Shown here in pieces: positions 1 to 5,387 of a DNA stretch of 5,443 nt. Source of the DNA: Faecalimonas sp. (GTDB taxonomy: Bacteria; Bacillota_A; Clostridia; Lachnospirales; Lachnospiraceae); assembly GCA_026169575.1 (NCBI GenBank), contig JAPFCT010000377.1:1-5443 (forward strand), read 5' to 3'. Every line of letters begins with the position of its first letter. Positions within the stretch are counted from its first letter, which is position 1. The translations under genes and the position numbers were made by a program. The notes under the pieces are model-generated. The model did no database searches, was not told the origin of the DNA, and was given only the letters and a program-made list of their open reading frames with translations.

Positions 1-905
1 CAGCCATAAGTCTGGAACAGCCATTTGTGAGCGTCCCAGCTGATACTGTCGGCAAGTGCAGTTCCTTTTAACAGATGGCGGTACTTCGGACTTAAGAGGA
101 TCGAAGCGCCGTAAGCGCCGTCGATGTGGAACCATAATTCGTATTTGGAACAAATGGACGCGATTTCTTCCAGCGGATCAATGCTTCCGGTATTGGTCGT
201 TCCGGCAGTTCCAATGACGACGAACGGGATCAGGCCATTTTCCAGATCCGTCTGGATCTGTGTTTCCAGTGCTTCCATCTCCATCTGAAAGTCACTGTTT
301 GTAGGGATCTTGCGGATCCGGCTGTCTGGGATGCCGATGATCCGCAGTCCTTTTGCAACAGAGCTGTGCGTCTGGTCAGAGATATAGGCAACACCGAGGT
401 GCATCGTCTCATCGGTAAGTTTGTGGTCGCGGGCAGCAGTCAGTGCAGTGATATTTGCCATCGATCCGCCGCTGACAAAGACACCTCCTGGATTTTCGGT
501 AAAACCAACCTGCGCACAGAGCCAGTGGAGCACTTCCTGCTCGATGCAGTTGACCATTGGGGCAAGCTTACTGCCGCCGGCATGGATATTGTAGGCGGAT
601 GTCATAATATCCCCGAGCCAGGAGATCGAGGAGGCAGGCCCCGGAACGAATCCGAAAAATCTTGGATGATTGGCATCTCCGCGGTAGCGGTAGACTTCTT
701 CCGCCATCTCTGCGACAACGTCATCCACGGGTCTTCCGTCCTTAGGGATTCCAATCTGTCTGATTTTTTCTGACTGTGTCTCATCGGTATACCAGGTGAC
801 TTTCTGCGAGTGGATATCGTGTTTCTCCTGACAGAAGGTATGTACAAATTTCTTGATCGCTTCTTCTAATTGTGCACTATTTAAAACATTTTCACTGTTC
901 AGCAT
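1..905 (-). CDS. Aromatic L-amino acid decarboxylase (tryptophan decarboxylase-like), PLP-dependent; partial, C-terminus beyond window
   Basis: Group II PLP-dependent decarboxylase, a cytosolic enzyme predicted to convert an aromatic amino acid (tryptophan, perhaps phenylalanine) to its arylamine plus CO2. The 301 visible residues contain the whole PLP site. [17 protein letters not shown] (about 144-160) is the phosphate-binding segment. H180 in SDQTHSS should stack on the cofactor ring. D262 in HIDGAYGAS should hold the pyridine nitrogen. K294 in SWDAHKW is the Schiff-base lysine. The stretches around [14 protein letters not shown] (80-93) and [20 protein letters not shown] (103-122) closely match my memory of the Ruminococcus gnavus tryptophan decarboxylase (about 490 residues), so roughly 190 residues are missing. 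The ATG at 903-905 is chosen because AAAGGAAG lies 8 bases upstream; an in-frame ATG at 975-977 would add 24 residues but lacks a good ribosome site. It is divergent from lysR. Glutamate decarboxylase is less likely given the near-identity in aromatic-decarboxylase segments. Family is certain; exact substrate is inferred. Confidence 0.93.
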   Translation of the reverse strand, partial: MLNSENVLNSAQLEEAIKKFVHTFCQEKHDIHSQKVTWYTDETQSEKIRQIGIPKDGRPVDDVVAEMAEEVYRYRGDANHPRFFGFVPGPASSISWLGDIMTSAYNIHAGGSKLAPMVNCIEQEVLHWLCAQVGFTENPGGVFVSGGSMANITALTAARDHKLTDETMHLGVAYISDQTHSSVAKGLRIIGIPDSRIRKIPTNSDFQMEMEALETQIQTDLENGLIPFVVIGTAGTTNTGSIDPLEEIASICSKYELWFHIDGAYGASILLSPKYRHLLKGTALADSISWDAHKWLFQTYG

Positions 906-913
906 AAATGATA

Positions 914-921
914 CTTCCTTT
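914..921 (-). promoter_or_regulatory. Ribosome binding site that sets the decarboxylase start
   Basis: Read on the minus strand, AAAGGAAG lies 8 bases before the ATG at 903-905. It is the only strong Shine-Dalgarno match in the leader and is the main reason for preferring this start to the in-frame ATG at 975-977, which has only AGGA two bases upstream. Confidence 0.8.
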
Positions 922-948
922 CTAAAATTCAAATGAAACGGATCAGAC

Positions 949-969
949 ACCGGCGAAAATTTCGCCGGT
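949..969. promoter_or_regulatory. Perfect 10-bp inverted repeat (hairpin or operator) in the decarboxylase leader
   Basis: The arm ACCGGCGAAA (949-958) and its exact complement TTTCGCCGGT (960-969) flank a single A. As RNA it would fold as a 9-bp GC-rich stem with a 3-base loop. On the plus strand it is followed by TTTTGTCATTT, which looks like a weak intrinsic terminator; on the minus strand (the decarboxylase mRNA) it is followed by GTCTGATCC, with no U-run, so it should not stop sense transcription. Possible roles are a terminator of antisense transcripts, an mRNA-stabilising leader hairpin, or a protein-binding palindrome. The structure is seen directly; the role is not established. Confidence 0.6.
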
Positions 970-987
970 TTTGTCATTTCCTATTGA

Positions 988-1020
988 TGCAGACGGCAAA
1001 GAGAAAACTTTACGTCCGCA
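988..1020 (-). promoter_or_regulatory. Predicted 5'-terminal hairpin of the decarboxylase mRNA
   Basis: On the minus-strand transcript UGCGGACG (1020-1013) pairs with CGUCUGCA (995-988) using one G-U wobble. A small internal loop follows (U opposite GC), then AAAG pairs with CUUU around a 6-base loop. The G-U pair works only in the minus-strand RNA, so the structure suits the decarboxylase leader. The predicted transcription start (about 1021) falls at the base of the stem, so the mRNA would begin with this hairpin, a layout known to protect mRNAs from 5'-end decay. No T-box or attenuator features are present. Confidence 0.45.
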
Positions 1021-1027
1021 TGATTTT

Positions 1028-1056
1028 ATTGTATACTACTTTTAACTATCCGTAAA
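1028..1056 (-). promoter_or_regulatory. Sigma-A type promoter of the decarboxylase gene
   Basis: On the minus strand, TTTACG (1056-1051) matches the -35 consensus TTGACA at 4 of 6 positions, a 17-base spacer follows, then TACAAT (1033-1028) matches TATAAT at 5 of 6. The predicted start is near 1021, giving a leader of about 115 bases before the ATG at 903-905. The imperfect -35 next to a LysR box fits an activator-assisted promoter. Confidence 0.65.
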
Positions 1057-1067
1057 ATTCATAAATT

Positions 1068-1096
1068 TTATAAGATATATGAAAATTATTCATAAT
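1068..1096 (+). promoter_or_regulatory. Possible lysR promoter overlapping the LysR box
   Basis: TTATAA (1068-1073), a 17-base spacer and CATAAT (1091-1096) give a weak -35 (3 of 6) and a good -10 (5 of 6), with a start near 1103. The region is AT-rich, so chance matches are easy; TATAGT at 1118-1123 is an alternative -10 without a usable -35. Overlap with the LysR box supports this choice, but it remains tentative. Confidence 0.35.
1078..1094. promoter_or_regulatory. Candidate LysR-family recognition box (T-N11-A dyad)
   Basis: TATGAA-N5-TTCATA forms a 17-bp inverted repeat whose core TGAA-N5-TTCA (1080-1092) is a T-N11-A motif, the general signature of LysR-type regulator sites. Its centre at 1086 is about 65 bp upstream of the predicted decarboxylase start, the usual place for the recognition site of a LysR activator. 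The half-site ATTCATAA (1088-1095) recurs as a direct repeat at 1057-1064, next to the -35, where the activation site is expected. The box also overlaps a possible lysR -10 (CATAAT, 1091-1096), consistent with negative autoregulation. Confidence 0.6.
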
Positions 1097-1104
1097 AGAA
1101 TCTG

Positions 1105-1130
1105 AGTACAGACCGCGTATAGTTTGTACT
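1105..1130 (+). repeat. Inverted repeat / hairpin in the lysR leader
   Basis: AGTACAGAC (1105-1113) pairs with GTTTGTACT (1122-1130) as a 9-bp stem with one G-U pair around an 8-base loop. The wobble pairs only in plus-strand RNA. If lysR transcription starts near 1103, this hairpin would sit at the 5' end of that mRNA. It could instead be a DNA operator. No U-run follows, so it is not an intrinsic terminator. Confidence 0.35.
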
Positions 1131-1211
1131 GACGGATTGTGGAAAATGCATTGAAGAAAACGGTGGTGGAGAAACAGCACAGACTGTCTGACATGAGAGA
1201 AGGGGGAGGCA

Positions 1212-2111
1212 ATGGAGTTAAGAAATATCAATACATTTTTAAAGGTGGCGGCAACGCAGAATTTTTCCAAAGCGGCAGAGCAGCTTGGATATTCACAGTC
1301 AGCAGTGACTGTTCAGATCCGTCAGCTGGAAAAAGAGCTGGGTACTCCACTGTTTGAACGAATCGGGAAACGCGTCTCTCTGACGGAACGCGGCATGGAA
1401 TTTACCGCCTACGCCAATGAAATCATGCGGGTGACCAATCAGGCACGTTTCTTTGCAAAAGATAAGCAGGAACTGGATGGGACACTGCGGATCGGAGGAG
1501 TGGAATCGGTCTGTACGGCGCTTTTGCCGGAACTTTTGCTATCCTTTTATGAGCGCTATCCGAAAGTGAAGATCGTAATCAGATCCGGAACGACCCAGGA
1601 ACTGATGGAGATGGCAAAAAGCAATGAGATCGATCTCGTCTTTACGCTGGATCGGAAAATCTGCCATGCAGAGTGGTGCAGGGAAGTACAGAAACAGGAG
1701 CGGATTCTTTTTGTGGCGCCGGCAGAACAGATTCTGGACAGAAAGAGAATCGTTCCGGCGGGGGAACTGGTGACAAAAGCCTTTCTTCTGACAGAGTCCG
1801 GCGCTGCCTATCAGTATGAACTGGAGCGGCTTCTCTCCGAGCGGGACCTGGAGCTTCTGCCAGTTCTGGAGATCGGAAATACAGAGACGATCATCCATCT
1901 GCTGCAAAAAGGGATGGGGTATTCATTTCTTCCGGAATTCACCGTGAAAAACGAACTGGAAAACGGACAGCTGCTCGAAGTGCAGACAGATCTTCCTATG
2001 GTAGTGATGTACAGCCAGCTGCTCTATCATAAAAGCAAGTGGGTGACGCAGGAGATGCAGAAATTTACAGAACTTGTAAAAGAGCGTGTCCAGGGAGAGA
2101 CGGGCAGCTGA
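1212..2111 (+). CDS. LysR-family transcriptional regulator
   Basis: A 299-residue LysR-type regulator, the usual length of the family. An N-terminal winged helix-turn-helix occupies about residues 2-60, with FSKAAEQLGYSQSAVTVQIR (18-37) carrying the DNA-binding helices and LGTPLFERIGKRVSLTERG (43-61) the wing. A linker helix (about 62-88) follows, then the periplasmic-binding-protein-like effector domain from about 90 (LRIGG at 92-96), including the GMGYSFLPEF segment (234-243) typical of its second subdomain. Acts in the cytoplasm on DNA. The ATG at 1212 is preceded by AAGGGGG (1200-1206) at 5-base spacing. It is transcribed divergently from the decarboxylase and a T-N11-A box lies between them, so it probably controls that gene and itself. 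Only 79 bases with no visible terminator separate it from the next gene, so co-transcription is possible. The effector ligand cannot be read from sequence; an aromatic amino acid or arylamine is a guess from context. Confidence 0.95.
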   Translation: MELRNINTFLKVAATQNFSKAAEQLGYSQSAVTVQIRQLEKELGTPLFERIGKRVSLTERGMEFTAYANEIMRVTNQARFFAKDKQELDGTLRIGGVESVCTALLPELLLSFYERYPKVKIVIRSGTTQELMEMAKSNEIDLVFTLDRKICHAEWCREVQKQERILFVAPAEQILDRKRIVPAGELVTKAFLLTESGAAYQYELERLLSERDLELLPVLEIGNTETIIHLLQKGMGYSFLPEFTVKNELENGQLLEVQTDLPMVVMYSQLLYHKSKWVTQEMQKFTELVKERVQGETGS

Positions 2112-2190
2112 TACGGGCAAATGGTACGAGTGAATAAGATGCAGGAAATGAAAAAACAAGGAAAAATCGGAAAAAGAAAGGAACGCAGAT

Positions 2191-3390
2191 ATGTGGTATC
2201 AGAAAGACTGGTTCACGGGAAGTGACTATTATAATTTCAGGGAGCGGCAGATTGCGGTGCAGGAGCTTTGGATTGCAAATCCGGTGGAGCAGACGTTCCA
2301 TGAGCGGACAGAAATCTACTATGTACGGAGCGGGAAGGCTGTGATATGGATCAATGGGGAGCGGTTTGAAGTCAGAAAAGGAAGTTTTTTCTGTCTGTAT
2401 ATGCATTTGTTTTATCGGATCGATGAGATTGAGGAACCGCTCGACTGCGTGAAAGTCTCTTTTCATATCGGACTTTTTATGTTTCTCTGTTTTGAAAAAA
2501 GAGAAGTGTGGGAAAATGAAATGCTAATCTACCGGGTAGAACCATTACTCTCTTTAAAAGCCGAAGAGCAGGAGCGGATTGAGCGGATCTTTGCGGAACT
2601 GCTTCTGGAAGAGGAGGCGGGGAGATTTGGGAGTCAGAACATCAGTATTTATCTGGCGATGGAACTTCATGCACTCTATTGCCGGTATGCGATGGAAAAA
2701 AGGGAGGCGTCATCGGGAAATACTTCCCAGGTCTGGAGGGTGATCCAGAGGGTGCTTCTGGATACAAGCAAGACACTCTCCCTTGAAGCATATGCAAAAG
2801 AAGCCGGGATGACCGCTGTGACATTGAACCGGCATATTTTGAAAAACTGCGGATACACATTTTTTCAGCTCCAGAAGCTGGGAAAGATCTTTCATGCGTG
2901 TGCGCTGTTACATTTTCCGGATCTGGATCTGCAATATATCAGCGATTATCTTGGATTTACCAATCTGGAGGATTTCTGCCGGGTGTTTAAGCGCTATATG
3001 AAAATGAGTGTGCGGGAATATCAGACACAGCATATCGGGGCAGGTGCAGAGATGCGGACAGAAGAAGAGGCATTTCAGATCCTGCAGTATCTGCTTTTGC
3101 ATTTTCAGAAACCGTTTCAGCTGGAAGAGATGTCCAGGCAGTTGAAAATGAAACCATTCCAGATAGAAAAACGAAGCCGAGAGCAGTTTAAGAGGACCGT
3201 GCAGGAATTGCTGGAGGAGATACGTGTGCGCATCGCATGCAGCTACCTTTCGGCGACAGATAAAAGCGTTACCCAGATCAGCCATGAAGTCGGATTTGGC
3301 AGTATTTCCAGCTTTCAGAGAAGCTTTCAGAAATATATGAATCAGACGCCGAGTGCGTACCGGACAGAATATCGTTTTGTAAATAAATGA
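2191..3390 (+). CDS. AraC-family regulator with cupin sensor and two tandem AraC DNA-binding domains
   Basis: A 399-residue regulator, about 100 residues longer than a typical cupin-AraC protein. A cupin-like sensor lies near residues 25-80 (ERTEIYYVRSGKAVIWINGE at 38-57 is the recognisable strand pair). A helical linker covers about 120-175. A first complete AraC DNA-binding unit spans about 181-280: first helix-turn-helix LSLEAYAKEAGMTAVTLNRH (196-215), second helix-turn-helix with ISDYLGFTNLEDFCRVFKRY (250-269). A second complete unit spans about 293-394, with QISHEVGFGSISSFQRSFQK (362-381) close to the family signature. The protein thus has four helix-turn-helix motifs instead of two. The reading frame is uninterrupted. 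ATG 2191 follows AAAGGAA (2177-2183) at 7-base spacing. It is probably co-transcribed with lysR and lies immediately upstream of the ene-reductase, which it is likely to activate. The inducer is unknown. Confidence 0.93.
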   Translation: MWYQKDWFTGSDYYNFRERQIAVQELWIANPVEQTFHERTEIYYVRSGKAVIWINGERFEVRKGSFFCLYMHLFYRIDEIEEPLDCVKVSFHIGLFMFLCFEKREVWENEMLIYRVEPLLSLKAEEQERIERIFAELLLEEEAGRFGSQNISIYLAMELHALYCRYAMEKREASSGNTSQVWRVIQRVLLDTSKTLSLEAYAKEAGMTAVTLNRHILKNCGYTFFQLQKLGKIFHACALLHFPDLDLQYISDYLGFTNLEDFCRVFKRYMKMSVREYQTQHIGAGAEMRTEEEAFQILQYLLLHFQKPFQLEEMSRQLKMKPFQIEKRSREQFKRTVQELLEEIRVRIACSYLSATDKSVTQISHEVGFGSISSFQRSFQKYMNQTPSAYRTEYRFVNK

Positions 3391-3393
3391 TAA

Positions 3394-3418
3394 GAATATT
3401 TAAAAATATGAATATCTA
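3394..3418 (+). promoter_or_regulatory. Direct repeat upstream of the ene-reductase promoter, candidate AraC-type activator site
   Basis: GAATATTTA (3394-3402) and GAATATCTA (3410-3418) agree at 8 of 9 positions with starts 16 bp apart. A small palindrome, ATATTT-AA-AAATAT (3396-3409), lies between and within them. The proximal copy covers the -35 region (3413-3418) of the downstream promoter, the usual layout for AraC-type activators, which bind direct repeats. The stretch is AT-rich, so chance similarity is possible. Confidence 0.4.
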
Positions 3419-3435
3419 TTTCCCGCCAACTGCCC

Positions 3436-3441
3436 TATAAT
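3436..3441 (+). promoter_or_regulatory. Consensus -10 element of the ene-reductase promoter, lacking a -35
   Basis: A perfect TATAAT stands 27 bases before the start codon, predicting a start near 3448 and a leader of about 20 bases. At 16-18 base spacing upstream there is no TTGACA-like hexamer (TATCTA at 3413-3418). A strong -10 with no -35 points to dependence on an activator. The element begins 46 bases after the araC stop codon, so the gene has its own promoter. Confidence 0.6.
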
Positions 3442-3454
3442 GAAAGAAAAAAAC

Positions 3455-3461
3455 AGAGGTG
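3455..3461 (+). promoter_or_regulatory. Ribosome binding site deciding the ene-reductase start
   Basis: AGAGGTG ends 6 bases before ATG 3468. Its last three bases are an in-frame GTG (3459-3461) that gene finders may take as the start. The protein beginning MFEHVFAPIK matches the usual N-terminus of this family, so the GTG and the next TTG are not starts. Confidence 0.75.
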
Positions 3462-3467
3462 TTGAAA

Positions 3468-5387
3468 ATGTTTGAACATGTATTTGCTCCGATCAAAATT
3501 CGGGAGATGGAACTGAAGAATAGAATTATCCTTCCTGCAATGGGAACAAGAATGGCAGACGCAGATGGGGCTGTGACAGAAAAACTGGTTGCATATCATG
3601 CTGCAAGAGCAAAAGGAGGATGTGGACTGAATATCGTGGAAGTGGCAGCGGTACATACTCCGAGCGCCCCGGCGCATTTTGTGTCCATCAGTGAGGATAA
3701 ATTTATCGAAGGACATAAAAAGCTGACAGATGCGATCCATGAAAATGGCGGAAAAGCCGGGATCCAGTTATGGCAGGGATCGATCGCTGCATCGATGGAT
3801 CCAAAAGCGAAGATCCTTGTAGTTTCTGATATGAACTTTGGTCCATATACGTTGAAAGCGATCACAAAAGAAGAGATCCAGGAAGTGATCGAGTGCTATG
3901 GCGCTGCGGCAGCGCGTGCAGTTCAGGCAGGCTATGACTGTCTGGAATTCCATCTGGCACACAACTATCTTCCACACTCTTTCTTGAGTGCGGGATTAAA
4001 CCACAGAGAAGATGAGTATGGCGGAAGCTTTGAAAACCGGTGCCGGTTCCCACTGGAAGTGATCGACGAGATCAGAAGGAGAATGCCGGAAGGAATGCCG
4101 TTATTTATCCGTATCGATGCACAGGACGATCTTCTTGAAAATGGAATGAGTATCGAAGAAGTAATCCGTTTCTGTAAGATCGCAAAAGAACATGGTGTCG
4201 ATGTGCTTGATGTCTCCAGAGGAAATATCATTACTGCCGCATCGATGTATGAAGTACCGCCGATCGATGTGCCAAATGCATTCAACGTAGAAAATGCAGC
4301 AAGGATCCGCAAAGAAACCGGGATGCTGACTGTCGGTGTCGGACGGATCAATACGGCTGCATTGGCCGAGGAACTGATCGCAGATGACAAGGTGGATATG
4401 GTAGTGATGGGACGTGCACAGCTTGCAGATCCGGATTTTGCAAACAAGGCAAAAGAAGGACGCGTGGAAGATATCGTACACTGTGTCGGATGCAATCAGG
4501 GATGTTATGATGGATTTTGTGACGTGGCAAACCGCCCGCATATTACCTGCATGAGAAATCCGATGATCGGACATGAGGCAGAATATACATTTGAGCCGGC
4601 AGAATATGCGAAGAAGGTATGGGTGATCGGCGGCGGTGTAGCTGGTATGGAAGCAGCACAGATCCTCCACGAAAGAGGTCATCAGGTGACACTGTTTGAG
4701 GCGGCAGATACACTCGGCGGAGAATTTCTCCTTGCAGGAGAGGCGCCGGGAAAAGGTGAGATGAAAGAAGCAGCTCTGGAGATGGGCGCTCAGACAGAAC
4801 GTATGGTAACTGTCCATAAAAATACGACGGTTGATGCAGAAATGATCCTGAACGGAGATGTGGATGAAGTAATCCTTGCAGTTGGTTCTTCCCCAATCCA
4901 GATTCAGTTAGAAGGCGCTGAGAAGCTTACGCACGTATCCGCACCGGAAGTATTGAGAAGAGAAGTAAAACCGGAAGGAAAAGTTGCTGTGATCGGCGGC
5001 GGTCTGGTTGGTCTGGAGACGGCAGATACACTTGCAAGCGCCGGATGCGAAGTGACGATCCTGGAGATGAAAGACAGCATCGGAAGCGATCTTGGAAGTC
5101 TCAGAAAAATCGCAGTCATGATGAAGATGCAGCAACTGAATGTAAAAATGCTCACAAACAGTAAAGTGTGCAAATTTACAGAAGAGGGGATCGTACTGGA
5201 AGACGGCACATTAGTTCCATGTAACTGCGCAGTATTTGCAGTCGGCTTCCGTGCAAACGATTCTCATCTGCTGGCAGAGGCATGTGAGAAAAAGCAGATC
5301 CCATTCCATGTGATCGGCGATGCGAAAACTGCAAGACGTGCGATCGATGCAGTGGCAGAAGGATTTGAAATCGGACGTCAGGTGTAA
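3468..5387 (+). CDS. FMN/4Fe-4S/FAD NADH-dependent ene-reductase (old yellow enzyme superfamily, 2-enoate reductase type)
   Basis: A 639-residue flavoenzyme expected to use NAD(P)H to reduce an activated C=C bond in the cytoplasm; substrate unknown. Residues 1-335 form an FMN-binding TIM barrel of the old yellow enzyme family: LPAMGTRM (22-29), Q100 in GIQLWQGS, H162/H165/Y167 in FHLAHNYL (the HxxH plus Tyr arrangement of ene-reductases such as YqjM), DEYGGSFENR (182-191) and the FMN phosphate loops near 288-294 and 311-317. C339, C342, C346 and C361 should bind a 4Fe-4S cluster; C351 is an extra cysteine. A FAD-type dinucleotide fold starts at 382 (VIGGGVAGMEAA, 386-397) and an NADH fold at 505 (VIGGGLVGLETA, 508-519). 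This domain order is shared by 2-enoate reductases, BaiCD/BaiH and 2,4-dienoyl-CoA reductase. The ATG at 3468 is chosen because AGAGGTG (3455-3461) precedes it by 6 bases; the in-frame GTG at 3459 lies inside that site. Probably controlled by the upstream AraC protein. Confidence 0.93.
   Translation: MFEHVFAPIKIREMELKNRIILPAMGTRMADADGAVTEKLVAYHAARAKGGCGLNIVEVAAVHTPSAPAHFVSISEDKFIEGHKKLTDAIHENGGKAGIQLWQGSIAASMDPKAKILVVSDMNFGPYTLKAITKEEIQEVIECYGAAAARAVQAGYDCLEFHLAHNYLPHSFLSAGLNHREDEYGGSFENRCRFPLEVIDEIRRRMPEGMPLFIRIDAQDDLLENGMSIEEVIRFCKIAKEHGVDVLDVSRGNIITAASMYEVPPIDVPNAFNVENAARIRKETGMLTVGVGRINTAALAEELIADDKVDMVVMGRAQLADPDFANKAKEGRVEDIVHCVGCNQGCYDGFCDVANRPHITCMRNPMIGHEAEYTFEPAEYAKKVWVIGGGVAGMEAAQILHERGHQVTLFEAADTLGGEFLLAGEAPGKGEMKEAALEMGAQTERMVTVHKNTTVDAEMILNGDVDEVILAVGSSPIQIQLEGAEKLTHVSAPEVLRREVKPEGKVAVIGGGLVGLETADTLASAGCEVTILEMKDSIGSDLGSLRKIAVMMKMQQLNVKMLTNSKVCKFTEEGIVLEDGTLVPCNCAVFAVGFRANDSHLLAEACEKKQIPFHVIGDAKTARRAIDAVAEGFEIGRQV

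Noticed and set aside
366..773. Long plus-strand open frame opposite the decarboxylase
   Set aside because: It is antisense to a gene with clear family motifs, has no ribosome site and encodes nothing recognisable; a shadow frame.
906..1021. T-box or tryptophan attenuator in the decarboxylase leader
   Set aside because: The leader is too short for a T-box, has no conserved T-box sequence, no terminator with a U-run in the sense direction and no Trp-rich leader peptide.
1078..1095. ArgR (arginine) box
   Set aside because: The ARG box needs TGAAT-N4-ATTCA spacing; here the dyad is TGAA-N5-TTCA, which fits the LysR T-N11-A rule and lies beside a lysR gene.
1139..1357. Plus-strand frame starting upstream of lysR
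   Set aside because: No good ribosome site, and it runs out of frame through the lysR helix-turn-helix region.
2112..2190. Separate araC promoter or terminator after lysR
   Set aside because: I find no -35/-10 pair and no stem with a U-run in these 79 bases, so co-transcription is the simpler reading.
2121..2225. Short 34-codon frame between lysR and araC
   Set aside because: No ribosome site, highly basic, and it overlaps the araC start out of frame.
3391..3435. Intrinsic terminator after araC
   Set aside because: The ATATTT-AA-AAATAT palindrome has no GC pairs and no following U-run; a promoter element is more likely here.
4101..4817. 238-codon minus-strand open frame inside the ene-reductase
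   Set aside because: It is rich in Cys, His and Ser as expected from the complement of an ordinary gene, and lies wholly within a gene with clear domain motifs.
3468..5387. Bilirubin reductase (BilR)
   Set aside because: As I recall, BilR carries an Asp-Arg pair at the active-site position where this protein has HNYL, the common ene-reductase tyrosine form. No flavodoxin-like partner gene is seen.
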